From positions 6,810,001-6,874,000 of the forward strand of contig JAFFSR010000347.1 in the NCBI GenBank assembly GCA_017163975.1: DNA of 64,000 nucleotides, written 5' to 3'. The DNA comes from Anastatus disparis. Lineage: Eukaryota; Arthropoda; Insecta; Hymenoptera; Eupelmidae. The translations under genes and the position numbers were made by a program. Below the pieces are notes generated by a model. That model was not told the origin of the DNA. It saw only the letters and a list, made by a program, of their open reading frames with translations, and searched no databases. Positions 1 through 11,500 of the stretch are shown one piece after another; position 1 is the first letter of the stretch; every line of letters begins with the position of its first letter.

Positions 1-427
1 GCTAATAATAAATAAATATATATCAATGATAATAAATTATTACAAAAGTATATTTAAAAATTAGTAAAAATTGAAGAAAAATTTTAATTATAAGAATGAA
101 ATATTAACTTTAGAGAAAAAATGATGGAAGGGGTATAGAAATAAATAGAGATATATTTGTTTGATACATTTATTTTTATTAAATTATTACAACGACGATA
201 CAAGTATATAAGTTTCGGAATAATACGACTTTGCAAGTCTTACATGTATTTTTTATTTACATATATATTTAAAGTCAAAAAATATTGGAAGTTATTCACA
301 TACTCATACGTACACACGCACACACAGACATACTTATTACATAATATTTTTTGCTTTAGACACTTGATTGCACTGGGCACATATAATTTCTTTTTTATTT
401 TTTTGTTTCTTTTTTTATATTCATAAT
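1..427. other. AT-rich DNA, no gene recognised
   Basis: Low-complexity AT-rich sequence downstream of the Polinton protease on the minus strand. An 89-codon plus-strand frame here has only hydrophobic, low-complexity content and no motif. If the Polinton were complete, an ATPase gene might be expected on this side; I see none, so the element is either truncated here or continues outside the window. Confidence 0.6.
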
Positions 428-901
428 TCAGTTAAATAATATAAGGCTTAATCTATCATTATCCTTTGTATCAGTTGAAAATAACGTACAAAACATGTTA
501 AGAGAATAATTATGAGACATATAAAACAAAAAATCGACATAATACTGCCCACACACATCAGAATTAAGGTTCTGTAGCTGCTGTATGTTCCACTCGTATA
601 CTCGGCAGTTTCTTCTAAGGCGATCGATGTGATCTGGTACGGTTGGGGGTAATCCATAGCTGTCAAAGTAAGTCCCCTGTCCATCGGAATCGACGTAAAT
701 TGCAACCCAATGAGACCCTGGTTTTGAGCTTTTATCGAGATTAACTACAAGGGCACACGGTTTTTCCCAGATTAGAGGAATCTTGTCTGCAGGAAACACA
801 CCCACTGTCTTGGCAGGAATCTTTTTGAGACCTTTCAGCACTTGCAACGAGTTCAACACTGATATTATCGTAGATATTTTCTTCTGTAATATCGTTCTCA
901 C
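428..901 (-). CDS. adenain-like (Ulp1-fold) cysteine protease, Polinton PRO
   Basis: Predicted capsid-maturation protease of the Polinton. The 157-residue frame shows the adenain triad order His-Asp-Cys: H64 in GSHWVAIYVDS, D80 in YFDSYG, and C117 in SDVCGQY, with Q110 placed as the oxyanion-hole glutamine. In adenoviruses and Polintons this enzyme cleaves structural proteins in the assembling particle. The first 55 codons overlap the end of the upstream ORF (741-1553) in another frame. The family-like part begins near residue 22 (VLKGLKKIPAK), so the original start may lie upstream and the two ORFs may have been joined before a frameshift near 840-890. The catalytic core itself is intact. 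Function is inferred from motif and neighbours. Confidence 0.82.
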   Translation of the reverse strand: MRTILQKKISTIISVLNSLQVLKGLKKIPAKTVGVFPADKIPLIWEKPCALVVNLDKSSKPGSHWVAIYVDSDGQGTYFDSYGLPPTVPDHIDRLRRNCRVYEWNIQQLQNLNSDVCGQYYVDFLFYMSHNYSLNMFCTLFSTDTKDNDRLSLILFN

Positions 902-1553
902 TGCTGCTTAAATTTTCAATGACAGTAGTGGGGGTAGAGCAGTCGGTTGTCCGTGGTGATTCGTTATCTAGATCTGATTCTTTAATTTTATTATGAATAT
1001 TGTTGATTTTATTTTTTTCTTGACTATCGGGCTTGTCTGTTGATTCTTCTTTTTGTATCGGTATATAAATTGTTTTCATGAGCCAGGCTTTCAACTTGTA
1101 TACATGAGTCAAAGCACAGCTAAAATTTTCTCCTTTTATACCGTGATAGAAATAATAATGATTGCTTGTTCGTGGCAAATTTTTGAAGGAGGGACAGTTG
1201 TATTCTTCTAGATTAATAATCTGTCGAGAAAGAATTCGTTCGAGTAACTCTTGTTTTTGCGCGCCTCGCACGAAAATACGTACTGCGTTCCTTGCGACTT
1301 CACGTAGTACATTATATACATCGTCTAGATTTGATTCACTGTCGAACCACGCGATCCCGTGATGAAAGCACGATAGGTAGCTGTTTGTTGCTAACAATCC
1401 TCTTGTTAATTTTGAACAGCTGTAAGGCGGTTTTATCATCCAGTGTGAGACGAAATTACATTCGAATCCGAGAACAGCGATTTCTTTCGGTAAAAAATCT
1501 CCGTCTTTATCGTGAAATGCTTGAATGTCGATTATATAATCTATTTTATCCAT
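741..1553 (-). CDS. conserved-looking Polinton ORF of unknown function
   Basis: A 270-residue frame beginning MDKIDYIIDIQAF. I do not recognise a named domain. The first 165 residues look globular, with an alternating hydrophobic pattern (IAVLGFECNFVSHWMIKPP, residues 25 on) and many aromatic and Cys/His residues. Residues 165-270 are polar, acidic and Ser/Thr-rich and look disordered. The opening IDIQ and KEIAVLGFE strands resemble the start of RNase H-fold exonucleases, but I cannot place a full catalytic set, so I make no functional claim. It sits between the capsid and protease genes and overlaps the protease frame by 161 bp. The C-terminal 50 residues may be an out-of-frame read into the protease. 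Confidence 0.6.
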   Translation of the reverse strand: MDKIDYIIDIQAFHDKDGDFLPKEIAVLGFECNFVSHWMIKPPYSCSKLTRGLLATNSYLSCFHHGIAWFDSESNLDDVYNVLREVARNAVRIFVRGAQKQELLERILSRQIINLEEYNCPSFKNLPRTSNHYYFYHGIKGENFSCALTHVYKLKAWLMKTIYIPIQKEESTDKPDSQEKNKINNIHNKIKESDLDNESPRTTDCSTPTTVIENLSSSENDITEENIYDNISVELVASAERSQKDSCQDSGCVSCRQDSSNLGKTVCPCS

Positions 1554-1681
1554 AATGCTGGCGAAAAGATTACGACTGGACTGAAAAAAGGGTACAAACA
1601 GACTGATAGTTCGAAAAGTTTTTGTGTCATGTTTTCATTTATCCGAAGCGATAATGTAGAGGGGAGGGGGGAGGAAGATTT

Positions 1682-2995
1682 TTACGAGTTATAATCAAGA
1701 ACGATTTGATGGGCAGCGTCTATTTCTAATACGTTATCAAACTCTGCATAAACAACACAATTTCTGGTTTTCGATAACGCTTTATCAAACCCTACTTCTA
1801 TTCTAACTGTACCGTTTTTTACAAGATTCCAGTGACCGGCAAAGTGCGCTGAAAGATCTGGTGTAAGATCGAAAGCGAAAAGACAAAATCCATTTGCGTA
1901 ATCCTGTCTATCGATATCGTTTCCCTCGTTCATAAAATGTATCCCTGTGCCTGAGAATAATGTATGATATGCCTCTATGTATTGAGGTGATTTTTCATCA
2001 AACTGTGGTTGTAAGGGTTTACTCTGTATTTGTTGTCCGTCAACGTAAAGAGACAAAAAGTTTATCGAATAATTTTTAAAATTAAACGGATTGAGTTTTT
2101 TGTCTCCGTTGAAGGCTTTGTTATCAACAAACCCGATTATAATTCTTTTCGGCAGCTGGCCGAGAATAACATTTTCTAAAGATTCCCCCATTATACCGCT
2201 GTGCATAGTAAAGGTTTTTACTTCTACACGCGTAAGAGGATATTTGGCTGTAGTTGAACTCAGAGCTTTTGCATGAGCAATCATGACAGTTGGGCTTATT
2301 TTTACACGACGTACAAGTAAAGTTACCTCTGTGATATGAACTCCGTAATTATTATCCGAAGCATCCATTAAACAAAAAATATCTTTGGAGTGAACTAGTC
2401 TCAAACGCATTTTGACCCCATTAAGCAGAAATCGATCTTGGTTAAAAACGTCGCAGTGTAAATGTCCTATTAAATCGACGGTCTTATTGTTTGATAAAAA
2501 GTTTTGTCTTATTCTTAAGCCTGTATTTTTTTCTGATCCGGGAAGTTCATCCATTTCACCCGCGGTATCGCTGGCCCATAAAACCGATGTTAAATGCGAT
2601 TGTTTTGCAGCTGGTCCGTAGCTTAAGAGAGTTTCGAGATATGCTCTGTAAGGGTATGCGTTATTTGCTGGTGAAACTAATTTATTATTAAAGTATACAT
2701 CAACCTGATTGAATAGCTAATGTAAAAAGTTGTTGATTGGTGCTACGAGACCGTCTGTCTCCTTCTTGTACGGTGTCAATTTTACACTCACTTTGAGCAT
2801 GGTATGCGCTAGATCTAAGTAGTCCTCGTTTTGTGAATTTACACAGAATTCGATCGGACTCTCGTCGCTCAAAGACGAAACGGGTTTGTTAAATACCCAT
2901 CTGCTCGATTCTATAGCTGACTGTGTAGGAGGTAGCGAGAAAATATCAAGCTCTGTCTTGAGACAAGCTTCCGAGTGACTGTGTAAAAAAGACAT
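1682..2995 (-). pseudogene. Polinton major capsid protein (double jelly roll), one nonsense codon
   Basis: A single minus-strand frame runs from ATG at 2995 to TAA at 1682 and is interrupted once by TAG at 2717-2719. The upstream part (92 residues, MSFLHSHSEACLKTELDIFS) and the downstream part (about 345 residues, including DMEL-type turns and FAFDLTPDLSAHF) share one reading frame, so the gene would be about 437 codons, within the usual range for Polinton capsid proteins. The region after the stop contains the YPYRAYLETLLSYGP segment, a recognisable capsid landmark in this family. Role: forms the pseudo-hexameric shell with PY at the vertices. The neighbours PX and protease follow the expected order. 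One point mutation is the only visible defect. Confidence 0.82.
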
Positions 2996-2997
2996 TT

Positions 2998-3537
2998 TTA
3001 ATCAAATATATCACCAACTTTTTTTATTTTCTTGTTATTAATTTTCACTCTTTTTTTAATATTACGTTCTTTTTTGTTTGTTTTATTTTTCTTCTTATTC
3101 GCACGTTTAACTTTAGTCACTTTGGAGCGTTTTATTTTCGATTTTGAAGCGATCCGTCGTGCTACGGAAGTGGGAGAAGACTGTCGATATCGTTTGCGTG
3201 TCGATGTTCTATACCCCGATCCCTCCATCATTTTATTTATTTTATCGGCAGCTTTACGTTTAAGATTTTTTCTCGATTCGTTCATGCGATTCTTAAAAGA
3301 TTCTTTAAAACTCATATTATTTTCACCAATATCCCCAAGAATATTAGCGCCTGCGCGCAGAGCTTCCTTACCAACAGCACGAGCACCTTTAGCTAAGAAC
3401 GGTAATGCACTCCGAAACAATCCAGAAAACCAAGACCCCAATCCATGGCCACGCATCCGCGGTGCACCAACAAAGACGTTTCTTACCCCTCTCCCCTCTC
3501 CCACTTGATGTTGATAATATACATCGTGAATGCTCAT
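2998..3537 (-). CDS. Polinton PX-like protein (basic, amphipathic core protein)
   Basis: Intact 179-residue frame. Residues 20-65 are Gly/Ala-rich and amphipathic (GLGSWFSGLFRSALPFLAKG), like the membrane-active or capsid-scaffold peptides of adenovirus minor proteins. Residues 75-179 are extremely basic, with runs of Lys/Arg and RYRQSSPTSVARRIASKSK, suggesting nucleic-acid binding. Polintons encode a short protein of this type between the penton-like and capsid genes, usually called PX. The stop abuts the ATG of the capsid gene (2 bp apart). The function is inferred from composition and position only; an adenovirus pVI or core-protein analogy is plausible but unproven. Confidence 0.7.
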   Translation of the reverse strand: MSIHDVYYQHQVGEGRGVRNVFVGAPRMRGHGLGSWFSGLFRSALPFLAKGARAVGKEALRAGANILGDIGENNMSFKESFKNRMNESRKNLKRKAADKINKMMEGSGYRTSTRKRYRQSSPTSVARRIASKSKIKRSKVTKVKRANKKKNKTNKKERNIKKRVKINNKKIKKVGDIFD

Positions 3538-3547
3538 AATTATTTCT

Positions 3548-4339
3548 TCAATACTCCCTTTTAAAATGTAGTGCTACTGTCACTGTCCCAAACTCGAATT
3601 CTATAGGTTTACCCAATTGATCTCTTATATCTATATCAACAATTTGAAATCTATTGTTTAGAAGTGAAACATAATTAACAGGCGTAAATCTTTTGACTAT
3701 TGTAGATCCAAAATTAAATTTATTTGCTTCAATATTAACAATTCGTAACAGAGGCGCGTGAGTATCTCCTACTATTGACGGTTCGCAAAGATTAGAGTAA
3801 ACAAAAAGTTGATCAGGAATAGCTCTTGATAGGCTCGCTGGCTGATCACCTACTAGCGTGAGGCCTGTATCGTTTGTCCCTTTTTGTTGCGTTGCTTCGT
3901 AAACTGCATAAGTACCATTTTCAAAACCTAAGATACGTTTAACGTTATCCGTGAATTCAGCTTCTTTTTTATTCTGAAACTGCTTTAAATACACAAAACC
4001 ACCTTTTTCATTGTATGAGAGTTTTTCACGCACTTCGTTTTCGTGAAATTTAAGTAAACCATCGTTTATAGCATGAATAAGAGTGTGCATAGAGTTATAC
4101 GTTCCGTGTTGAAACGAATTTACTCCTTTAGTTCCTTTATAGTCAATTATTATTGTATCTTTAACTTGTAAATGAAGACTCGAGCACGGTATATGAATTT
4201 CAGAGATTCCAACAACCCACTTACCTATCAATTGTACTTGATGAAGTAATCGTGTTGAATAATTTGTAGTAGCGTTGTTTGGAAAATATTTTAAACTACT
4301 GTTGCTTGGTAGTACAATGGTAAAATCGTTTTGATTCAT
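3548..4339 (-). CDS. Polinton PY, predicted minor capsid (penton-like) protein
   Basis: Intact frame of 263 residues from the second ATG (MNQNDFTIVLPSNSSLKYFP). An in-frame ATG lies 12 codons upstream at 4375, but that stretch is the tail of the integrase gene in another frame, so 4339 is the better start. The protein matches the PY group of Polintons, predicted single-jelly-roll pentons: an N-terminal PNNATTNYSTRLLHQVQL segment, a central VKRILGF segment and C-terminal RFTPVNYVSLLNNRF. It would sit at capsid vertices. It starts two bases after the ancestral integrase TAA, which suggests co-transcription. Confidence 0.8.
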   Translation of the reverse strand: MNQNDFTIVLPSNSSLKYFPNNATTNYSTRLLHQVQLIGKWVVGISEIHIPCSSLHLQVKDTIIIDYKGTKGVNSFQHGTYNSMHTLIHAINDGLLKFHENEVREKLSYNEKGGFVYLKQFQNKKEAEFTDNVKRILGFENGTYAVYEATQQKGTNDTGLTLVGDQPASLSRAIPDQLFVYSNLCEPSIVGDTHAPLLRIVNIEANKFNFGSTIVKRFTPVNYVSLLNNRFQIVDIDIRDQLGKPIEFEFGTVTVALHFKREY

Positions 4340-4341
4340 TA

Positions 4342-5428
4342 TTACAGTTTTTTCAACTCCGAAGCGTGAACTCAAGAATTGAATTTATCGGGATATCCAA
4401 CCCAACTTACGTAATACTGTTTTTTCGATCCTTTTCCTTTGCTACCTAATATCTTATCAATTTTAAACTCTTGCTGCTCTACTCTTTCTTTATCAACGAC
4501 AACAAGTTCTTCGGGATAAAAAAAACCTTCAATTTCTTCTCCCTGCAAGTCGTGTAACTCATAAATGAATAAATTCTGTCTTTTTAAAACACGGAATATT
4601 TTAAATATTTCTTCACTCCATGATTTAGTTGCACCTTTTTCAACAACGTTTTTTTCTTTACTTATACGTACATACTGTCCAGTTTTGAATCTTGGTTTTT
4701 TACGAACAGGCTGTCTCTGCTGTGCACGTTCAACTAAATTTTTTCTAGCTACACTCGCGTTATAAATAGTCACTGAAGCTGGTGGCATTTTTATAGTCGA
4801 ATGAGGTGTCTTATTGTATGCGTCAACTATATGTTGCAAGACGTCTATATAACGTTTTGTATTTTTGAACGTAAAATATCGATACATACGTTCTTTCAAG
4901 GTTCTGTTGAAACGTTCTACAACAGCCGCTTTAACATCAGGATTTGTAACTACACGATATCTTATATCATTGTCTTTAAGAAATTTTTGTAATGCCCCTC
5001 CAACAAATTCTTTTCCACGATCGGTTTGAAGCATAGAAGGATAGCGGGTTTTGTTGGATTCTATTATTTTTTTAAAACCTTTAGTAACTTACTGGCAAGT
5101 CTTATCGCGCTAAGGTTGTACCCACACGAATTTACTTAAAACGTCAATCACAACGAGTAATATAACCGATGCCGTCATTATAATTTTTTAATGATGTTAA
5201 TTGTATAAGATCTGCCTCCCATACTTGATCAATAGCGTCAACATCGTAATATAAGTGTGGGAATTTTCGACGTATAGTTTTGTGTAAAGTGTATGTATCG
5301 TGCTTCGTTAACCATTTTTTAATTTTTTCAGAAGAAAATTTTTTTTCATTTACTCTGATTAAATTTCGTGCTCCTGAAAACCCTGCTTCATGTTGTGGAT
5401 CAAAATATTGTTTTTCTAAAATATCCAT
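4342..5428 (-). pseudogene. Polinton integrase with C-terminal chromodomain, broken
   Basis: DDE integrase in two blocks. Block one (5428-5144, 94 residues) has the first Asp in VWEADLIQL. Block two (5034-4372, 220 residues) starts at LQTDRGKEFV (second Asp) and has the Glu in VVERFNRTLKERMY, then a C-terminal chromodomain-like end (KKQYYVSWVGYPDKF). A frameshift near 5150-5165 plus stops up to about 5100 separate the blocks. A TGA at 4372-4374, at the position of a Trp in related chromodomains, truncates the last residues. Past it the frame stays open for nine codons to TAA at 4342-4344, immediately before PY. It would catalyse element insertion; this copy cannot be made whole. Confidence 0.85.
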
Positions 5429-8421
5429 TTTAAATTAAATTAGTTAACCATTTTTTATTCGACTTTGGTGTTGAGGAAAACATGCACTTCTGTTTATTTT
5501 TCTTTTTTTCAGAGCTACTGTTGGGACTCTTTCTTCTTTCTTCCCAAAATTTGAGCAAAAACGGTGACCCGAAGGTGAAATACTCTCCTTATTAGTTTTC
5601 TAAGAATAACGTAAAATAGCCGATTTTAGTAGAATGGATAATTTAATTTACTGTAATTTTTGGGTCTTACAAAAGCAAAAGGAATTCTTACCAACAATTA
5701 AAAATGCTTCATGTTTCTTGACATGAATTTACTCCTATATCATTGAGTCTAACGTTCATGATAAAAAAACCAATTCTCCTTTATTTTTTTTTTACAAAAT
5801 TAGGTACATCTAACTTAACAGGTTGAAAGACACGTTGGTACTAATAGTCAAGTATTGTTTTAGTTTCCAGAAAGCTTCGGTAATTGGTATGTAGTAAAAG
5901 CAGAAAACTTAAAAAAAAAGAAGATTTCTTAATAGCTTTTGATATTCTTTCGAGCATTAGCTATGCTTGTTTCAAGAGAAATATTTTTTCGTTGAAAATG
6001 GCAAAAAACAATGAACAGTTTAGATGACTATTTATGTCTAGATCGAAGTCAAGAATAAAGTAAATACATAACCACATTAGTCATCCTTGAGCACATGAAT
6101 TGGAAAAGAAAATTGTTTTCCTCATCCAAAAACAAACTATTATACTGTTTTGATCTTATTGTTATTCTATATTATTTCGTTATATTTTTTTATTACTGCA
6201 GTTTACTGTGCAAACAGCAAAGGAAAAAAAACGACCATTTTAAGTTAATAGACAAGCTAAAAAAAAAAGAAAAATTGGTTAAATATCACTACTCTGTTTG
6301 CTAAACTAATAGATGATTATAAATTTACATTAAGAATAGTTTTGAAATTTTCAAGTAATAGTCGAAATTTTGTACTAATCCAATTCGTCAACATCAGTTG
6401 CATTTTCATTTGATTATATTTAAAAAAAATTCCATTAAGGTGGCGCAGATGACTTTATTTCAAGTAACTAAAAAAATCAAAAGTTAAATTAAATTATCAA
6501 ATTGTGTACACCAGTACTAAAAATAATTTGTTTTTTTTTCTTTCAATTGGTTTTAGAAACAAACATTCATTTAGAACGGTTACTATTCTTTTTTTTTTAC
6601 AAATTCATTAGCTTGCTTTAGTTTCAATTGAACCAAGTCTACTGTAAATTTGTTGATATAAAAATAACACTGCTTTGGGAAAAGAAAAATTTTAATTAAA
6701 ATAGCTGTTATATTACACTCCTTTTTAACAACAAAAAAAAAATTTTCACATTGAAAGTTTTAACATAGCAAAAATGGCAACAGAGACAAGCAAGAAATCC
6801 TTAACTTATATTGATGTTAGAATTTATTTTATAAAGAAGTTACTAAGTGTTAAGGCAATTTATTTCTACTGTATATTACATTATCTCAGTTGTATACACC
6901 GAGTACTATTTTTCTAGGGTTATCTAAAATGAGTCGACCGTTCGACAATCTCAAGTAACCAACACATTGGTTCACATAGCACGAGGCTACATGCTTTTGA
7001 GCGTTTCGAAGTTATGCTGACGCTGTATGTGAATTTCCGTTGAAGAGATATTACGATACTCGAGTAGGTGGCTGCGCGTTGGCAAAAAATATGAGTTTGA
7101 TTCCCAAGCCTAAAAGAGTTTTTTTACTATATTTCATTATATTATATTTATGTTTCATTTTACTTTGATTTCAATGTGTTAAAATTTGTCTTCATTTACG
7201 CTGACGAGTTGAAATTATATCATTGTAACGGTTCTTTACTATCCTAAAATATTAATTTTCTAAAATTGTTGGTGCTGACTTTGTCTCTCTAATGCAAGTA
7301 GAAACAAAAGTTTTAATTTTGACACCGCTCGCTTTCGGTGAGAATTTCTTGACATGCCAGATAACGTATAATTGACTCAAGATAATTCGTAACTGATGCA
7401 ATTTTAAGAAAGTAAATTCTGCTAGTATAATAGCGTTGAATTTTATCTTATTGGCCTTGACTTTATATTTTTGGAAAAGATTAGTTCTGATTTTAATCCT
7501 TCTTTTTTTTTCAAAAAATGATGGCCGGTGGCTGTGAAGTATTTTATACTAAGAACGTGATTGGTGTATTGAATAGAATCATATCATTATCATATATAAA
7601 AATATTTAATTGAGAATTTAGTAATAAAAATCATAGATGAATTAACAAATTATAGTTATTGAGTCATAGTTTTATTTTTTTTAATAAAAATTATTAATAT
7701 AAACATTGCCAACTTCCGCTCACGAAAATTTGCGTTTCTTTTGTGTGAAAATGTCGAGAGTGCGAAGAATTGCCCTGTATTCATTTGTTATTGTATATTC
7801 AAAATTAGAACATGATAACAATTCTATGACATCTACACTAAGAGAAAAGTTCAACAATTGTTAAAATATCTGTATATTTGATTTTAGTTTTGAAATTTCT
7901 TAATACTTATTTTATTATATATTAATAATTAAGATATATTAAAAAAAAATAAAATAGTTAATATACTAAGTTAACAGTTATGAATTCCCTCTCTCAGTGT
8001 ACTTCTGAATTACCTCTTTTAAAAGAAAAAAAAAAGAAAAATTGTACTATAAAATAGTACATTAAGCAATAAATTTAGAAAATACCAATGTTATCAACTT
8101 TTTAGTTTATAACAGCACCATAAAATTTTAATCCATGAGCCTGACAAGCAATTTTATAAGTTTCAAATAAGATTTAAAATATTTCGGAATATTTGAAAAC
8201 AGATCGATAATACAATTTCGATAGTTTAATTTCATATCTAAAAAAGTTCTCTAAATCGACAACTTGAAAATTTTCTTTAAATTATAGTGTAATGCCATAA
8301 TCAAAATGTAAACAAGAAAAATTTTTAATTCATATAATAATACAGGGATCATATATCATTAATAAATGATTTTAAATAATAAACCAATTTATCCATGTGC
8401 ATTTTGTCATTTTTATATTAT
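5429..8421. other. AT-rich non-coding stretch
   Basis: No frame with coding character, no RNA gene and no clear repeat boundary. A possible Polinton terminus should lie near 5430-5900 beyond the integrase start, but I find no inverted partner at the other side. A slightly GC-richer patch at 6930-7110 (a sequence around GAGTTTGATTCCC vaguely resembles a pol III B box) could be a decayed tRNA-derived SINE; support is too weak to call it. Confidence 0.5.
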
Positions 8422-8557
8422 TAATAGTATATTATGCGTCAAGGCTGCAAAACGTATCATTCTTGGCGAGTGCATGATGAGGGGCCGAGCGTAGCGAGGC
8501 CGCTCTAGCTGCACGAGCAAGAATGATACGTTTGTGGCCGTGACTGCATATACTATT
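8422..8557. repeat. small foldback element with GC-rich core hairpin
   Basis: Arms pair over about 50 nt: 8422-8474 (AATAGTATATTATGCGTC, then AACGTATCATTCTTG) against 8510-8557 in inverse order. The loop contains a second stem, GGCC-GAGCGTAGCGA-GGCC (about 8483-8500). The same architecture occurs at 52388-52535. CpG-rich content stands out from the AT-rich surroundings. Both arms read as short open frames only by chance. Confidence 0.75.
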
Positions 8558-11500
8558 TTTTGTCCGAAGGCCGTTAAGCGGAAGCTGAAGCGGAGCCCCC
8601 TATCTATAAAAAAATAATTGATAATTCTTAAAATATAAAAAAAATTATTAAAAAAATTCAATTATAGACAATAAATAACTAATAATTCTTAAAATGCAAT
8701 AGAAAGATACAATAAAAAAAATCTATTATAAAAACCTCTAATAACTGTTAAAATATAACATTAAATTTAAACAAAAATATAATAAAATATAAAATAAAGC
8801 TAAACTATAAAAATTATAATTAAAAAATATTATTTAAAAAAGGAAAAAAAAGTTTTAAAAAAATAGAATGAAAAAGATTTGATTATAAAAACAACTAATA
8901 ATTGTTAAAATATAATATGAAAATTAAACAAAAATACAAAAAAAATATAAAACGAAGATAAACCATAAAAATTATAATTGAAAAATACTATCTAAAAAAG
9001 AAAAAAAAAAGTTTTACTACGCGAAACTTGTAACTATGTCTTTTCCTCGCTCTCTCCTTTTTTTTCATAATATACATATATTGAGTCCACGTTATTCGTT
9101 AACGCATATCCAGTATAGTATATGTAAGAAAAGGATAGCGATATTAAGGAAAGCGAGCAGTTCATTCAGTTCAATTTCAAGAATCAGCAACGTCGAGAAC
9201 GTTTTTCTGCGAACTTTTATTAAAGTAATACATTAAATATGCGCATTTTTCTTTTGCGGCCTAGGACAAGAATACACTATTTTGTGCTCCGTATAGAGGA
9301 CACAAAAATTTATTTTGCGGCCTGAGGGCAAAAAAATAATTTTCAATGAAATACAAAATTACTCGACAATTTCTTGATTGATTTCAACACTTATGTTAGT
9401 CAAAATTGTGTATGCAGTAATGTTAAAAGTTAAAATAGCAATAAATATATATATTTTCAAATATTATAAGGAAAATAATACTATTCGATAATAAACTAGC
9501 CTAAAAAGTATTTTTTTTTAAGTTTGTTAATTTACGTTTAAAATTAAAATTCAATCATTCTTAAAATAACAGCTTTTCTGCAAAACCAAATTTAAAAGTC
9601 TTTTGTTTGAAAAATAATATAATACTGTAATCTAGAAAATATAAAATAGAAAGATTCTTATTTTCATTTGCATTTTAAAAATAGAAACGATAAACAAATC
9701 GTTGAGAATTCGAGCGATTTAATTTTTATATATTTTATGAATTTCATATTGTTGAAAACATTATTAATTTTTAAATAAATTCATTCGTTAGCGATTGAGA
9801 ATTTTGGTTTCTCATGTTCTTAATCATGGACAATTTTACATGACTATGTACAGAGATCAATTTCGGAATTCACTCATGATATATCTTGGAAATCAAAGAC
9901 GATATTTAAAGGTTAATTTAAAAATTATATATATAAAAAGTTATATTTGTAAAATAACTGTTAATTTTGTGATAGTTTAAATTATTTAAATTTTGAAAGT
10001 GCTTGTATGCTTTTAAGATTTAAGAAGTCCAAGTAATATTAAAAGTTTACTATTCCTTCAATTTTCGTAAATAATTAAAAAAATGAATAAAGTAATAATG
10101 TTTCATTTGTATGGGATTTATTTTTCCCGAAGTTTTTCGTGTCTCATGTATTGAATGAATTTAATTAATGGCGTATAGGCTGTTCTGATACATTAATATA
10201 TAACATTAATTTCTTTACTGGTGTAGATATTGATAGATATGCAACTAGAGGAAATTTCCAAAAATATATAATAAGTAAAGATATGTCTTATTTAATAATG
10301 ATCTTATTTTACATAAAGAAGATAAAAATACAGAATATTGTCAAATTTAGGATGCATATACGTGATCGCGATTTTACGAAATTTATCAAGATTTTAAAAC
10401 AGTTTAATTTCAAATAATCAATATTAAATGTTTTTAGACTTTTCTTTTTTCTGTTAGATATATTTCTAAAATATTAAATATTCCTTATAATATTTGATTA
10501 GCATTTCAATATTATTTATGAACTGGGAAAAAAAAAATTATTTTTACACATTTTATATGGCAAAAAAAAAATAGTAACTAGCACCTCCGTAGCCATACCC
10601 ACATCCACCCTATTATTTTTCAATAATAAACGGAAAATAATAATATTATATCCACAATCAATCATCAAAAATTCATAGATTCAGATTGAATATAGGGCGC
10701 TCTGACGCATGGATTTTCTAGTTTAATAGAATTCACTGTTTGAAACACAAATATTCTTAAAAAAAAAAACTTTCTGAATGCGATAATCTTTTCTTCTTAA
10801 AGCTCCAAAATACTCAGTTTCTACTGGCAACACAATTAATCACGAAATTTTTATGTATTTGAAAACGTGAAAAATTTTTATTACGTTATTATTATTTTAG
10901 AGACGAAATATTTTTATTTCCCACCTCGTAACGATAAGTGAGAGATATATTTCTCAAAATCATTGTTTACTTACTTGCGCGTTTACTCCCTTCAAACTAA
11001 TGAAAGTCACTGACTTGTGCTTATTAAACTCGTTCTAATAAATATTTTTTTTTTACCAATTTAAATCCATTATATAAGAGAAAACGTTCGTTCCTTCGAA
11101 ACCTGTGAAATTATTGACCCCTACTTATTAGGATTTTTTTTTCTCTATTTTTTTAAATGATTCTTATTTTTATAAAGATTTTGAAATTTTTACTTGATTT
11201 AGTATTTTCGATTGATGTTAATAATATTTAAAAAAAATGAAAAATAATTTTATCTGATATCATATGATATGCATGCATGCAGTACACGGTACATAAATAG
11301 CATGTTGAAATTTTCATATATGTATTTTTATATTGGTTGAGCTCAATCGTGGGCATAAATTATTTATGGTTGGACCAAATTATGATTAAAAGATTAAATT
11401 TGTCAAAGAGAGAAATTTTTACCCTATTTGCTTGGGAAGTTAACAGAGAAATTCATTCTATAATAAAATGCCAGGCGTTTATCAGCAAAAACTCTTGTAA

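Larger units (their letters stand above)
428..5428 (-). mobile_element. Polinton/Maverick (adintovirus-like) remnant
   Basis: Six minus-strand genes lie head to tail: integrase, PY (penton-like), PX, major capsid protein, an unrecognised ORF and an adenain-type cysteine protease. This combination is diagnostic of Polintons, the self-synthesising DNA transposons related to adintoviruses. Protein-primed DNA polymerase B and the packaging ATPase, both normal components, are not seen in the window, nor are terminal inverted repeats. Breaks are the capsid TAG at 2717-2719, the integrase frameshift near 5150 and the integrase TGA at 4372-4374. Other frames are intact, so decay looks recent and patchy. 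Confidence 0.88.

Noticed and set aside
157..426. 89-codon plus-strand frame
   Set aside because: Composition is Phe/Leu/Tyr-rich translation of AT-rich DNA, with no motif and no start context.
6900..7110. Possible tRNA or tRNA-derived SINE
   Set aside because: A weak B-box-like stretch exists, but no matching A box at the right distance, no cloverleaf and no repeat copy in the window.
8413..8661. 82-codon minus frame
   Set aside because: It runs through both arms of a foldback element; no coding features.
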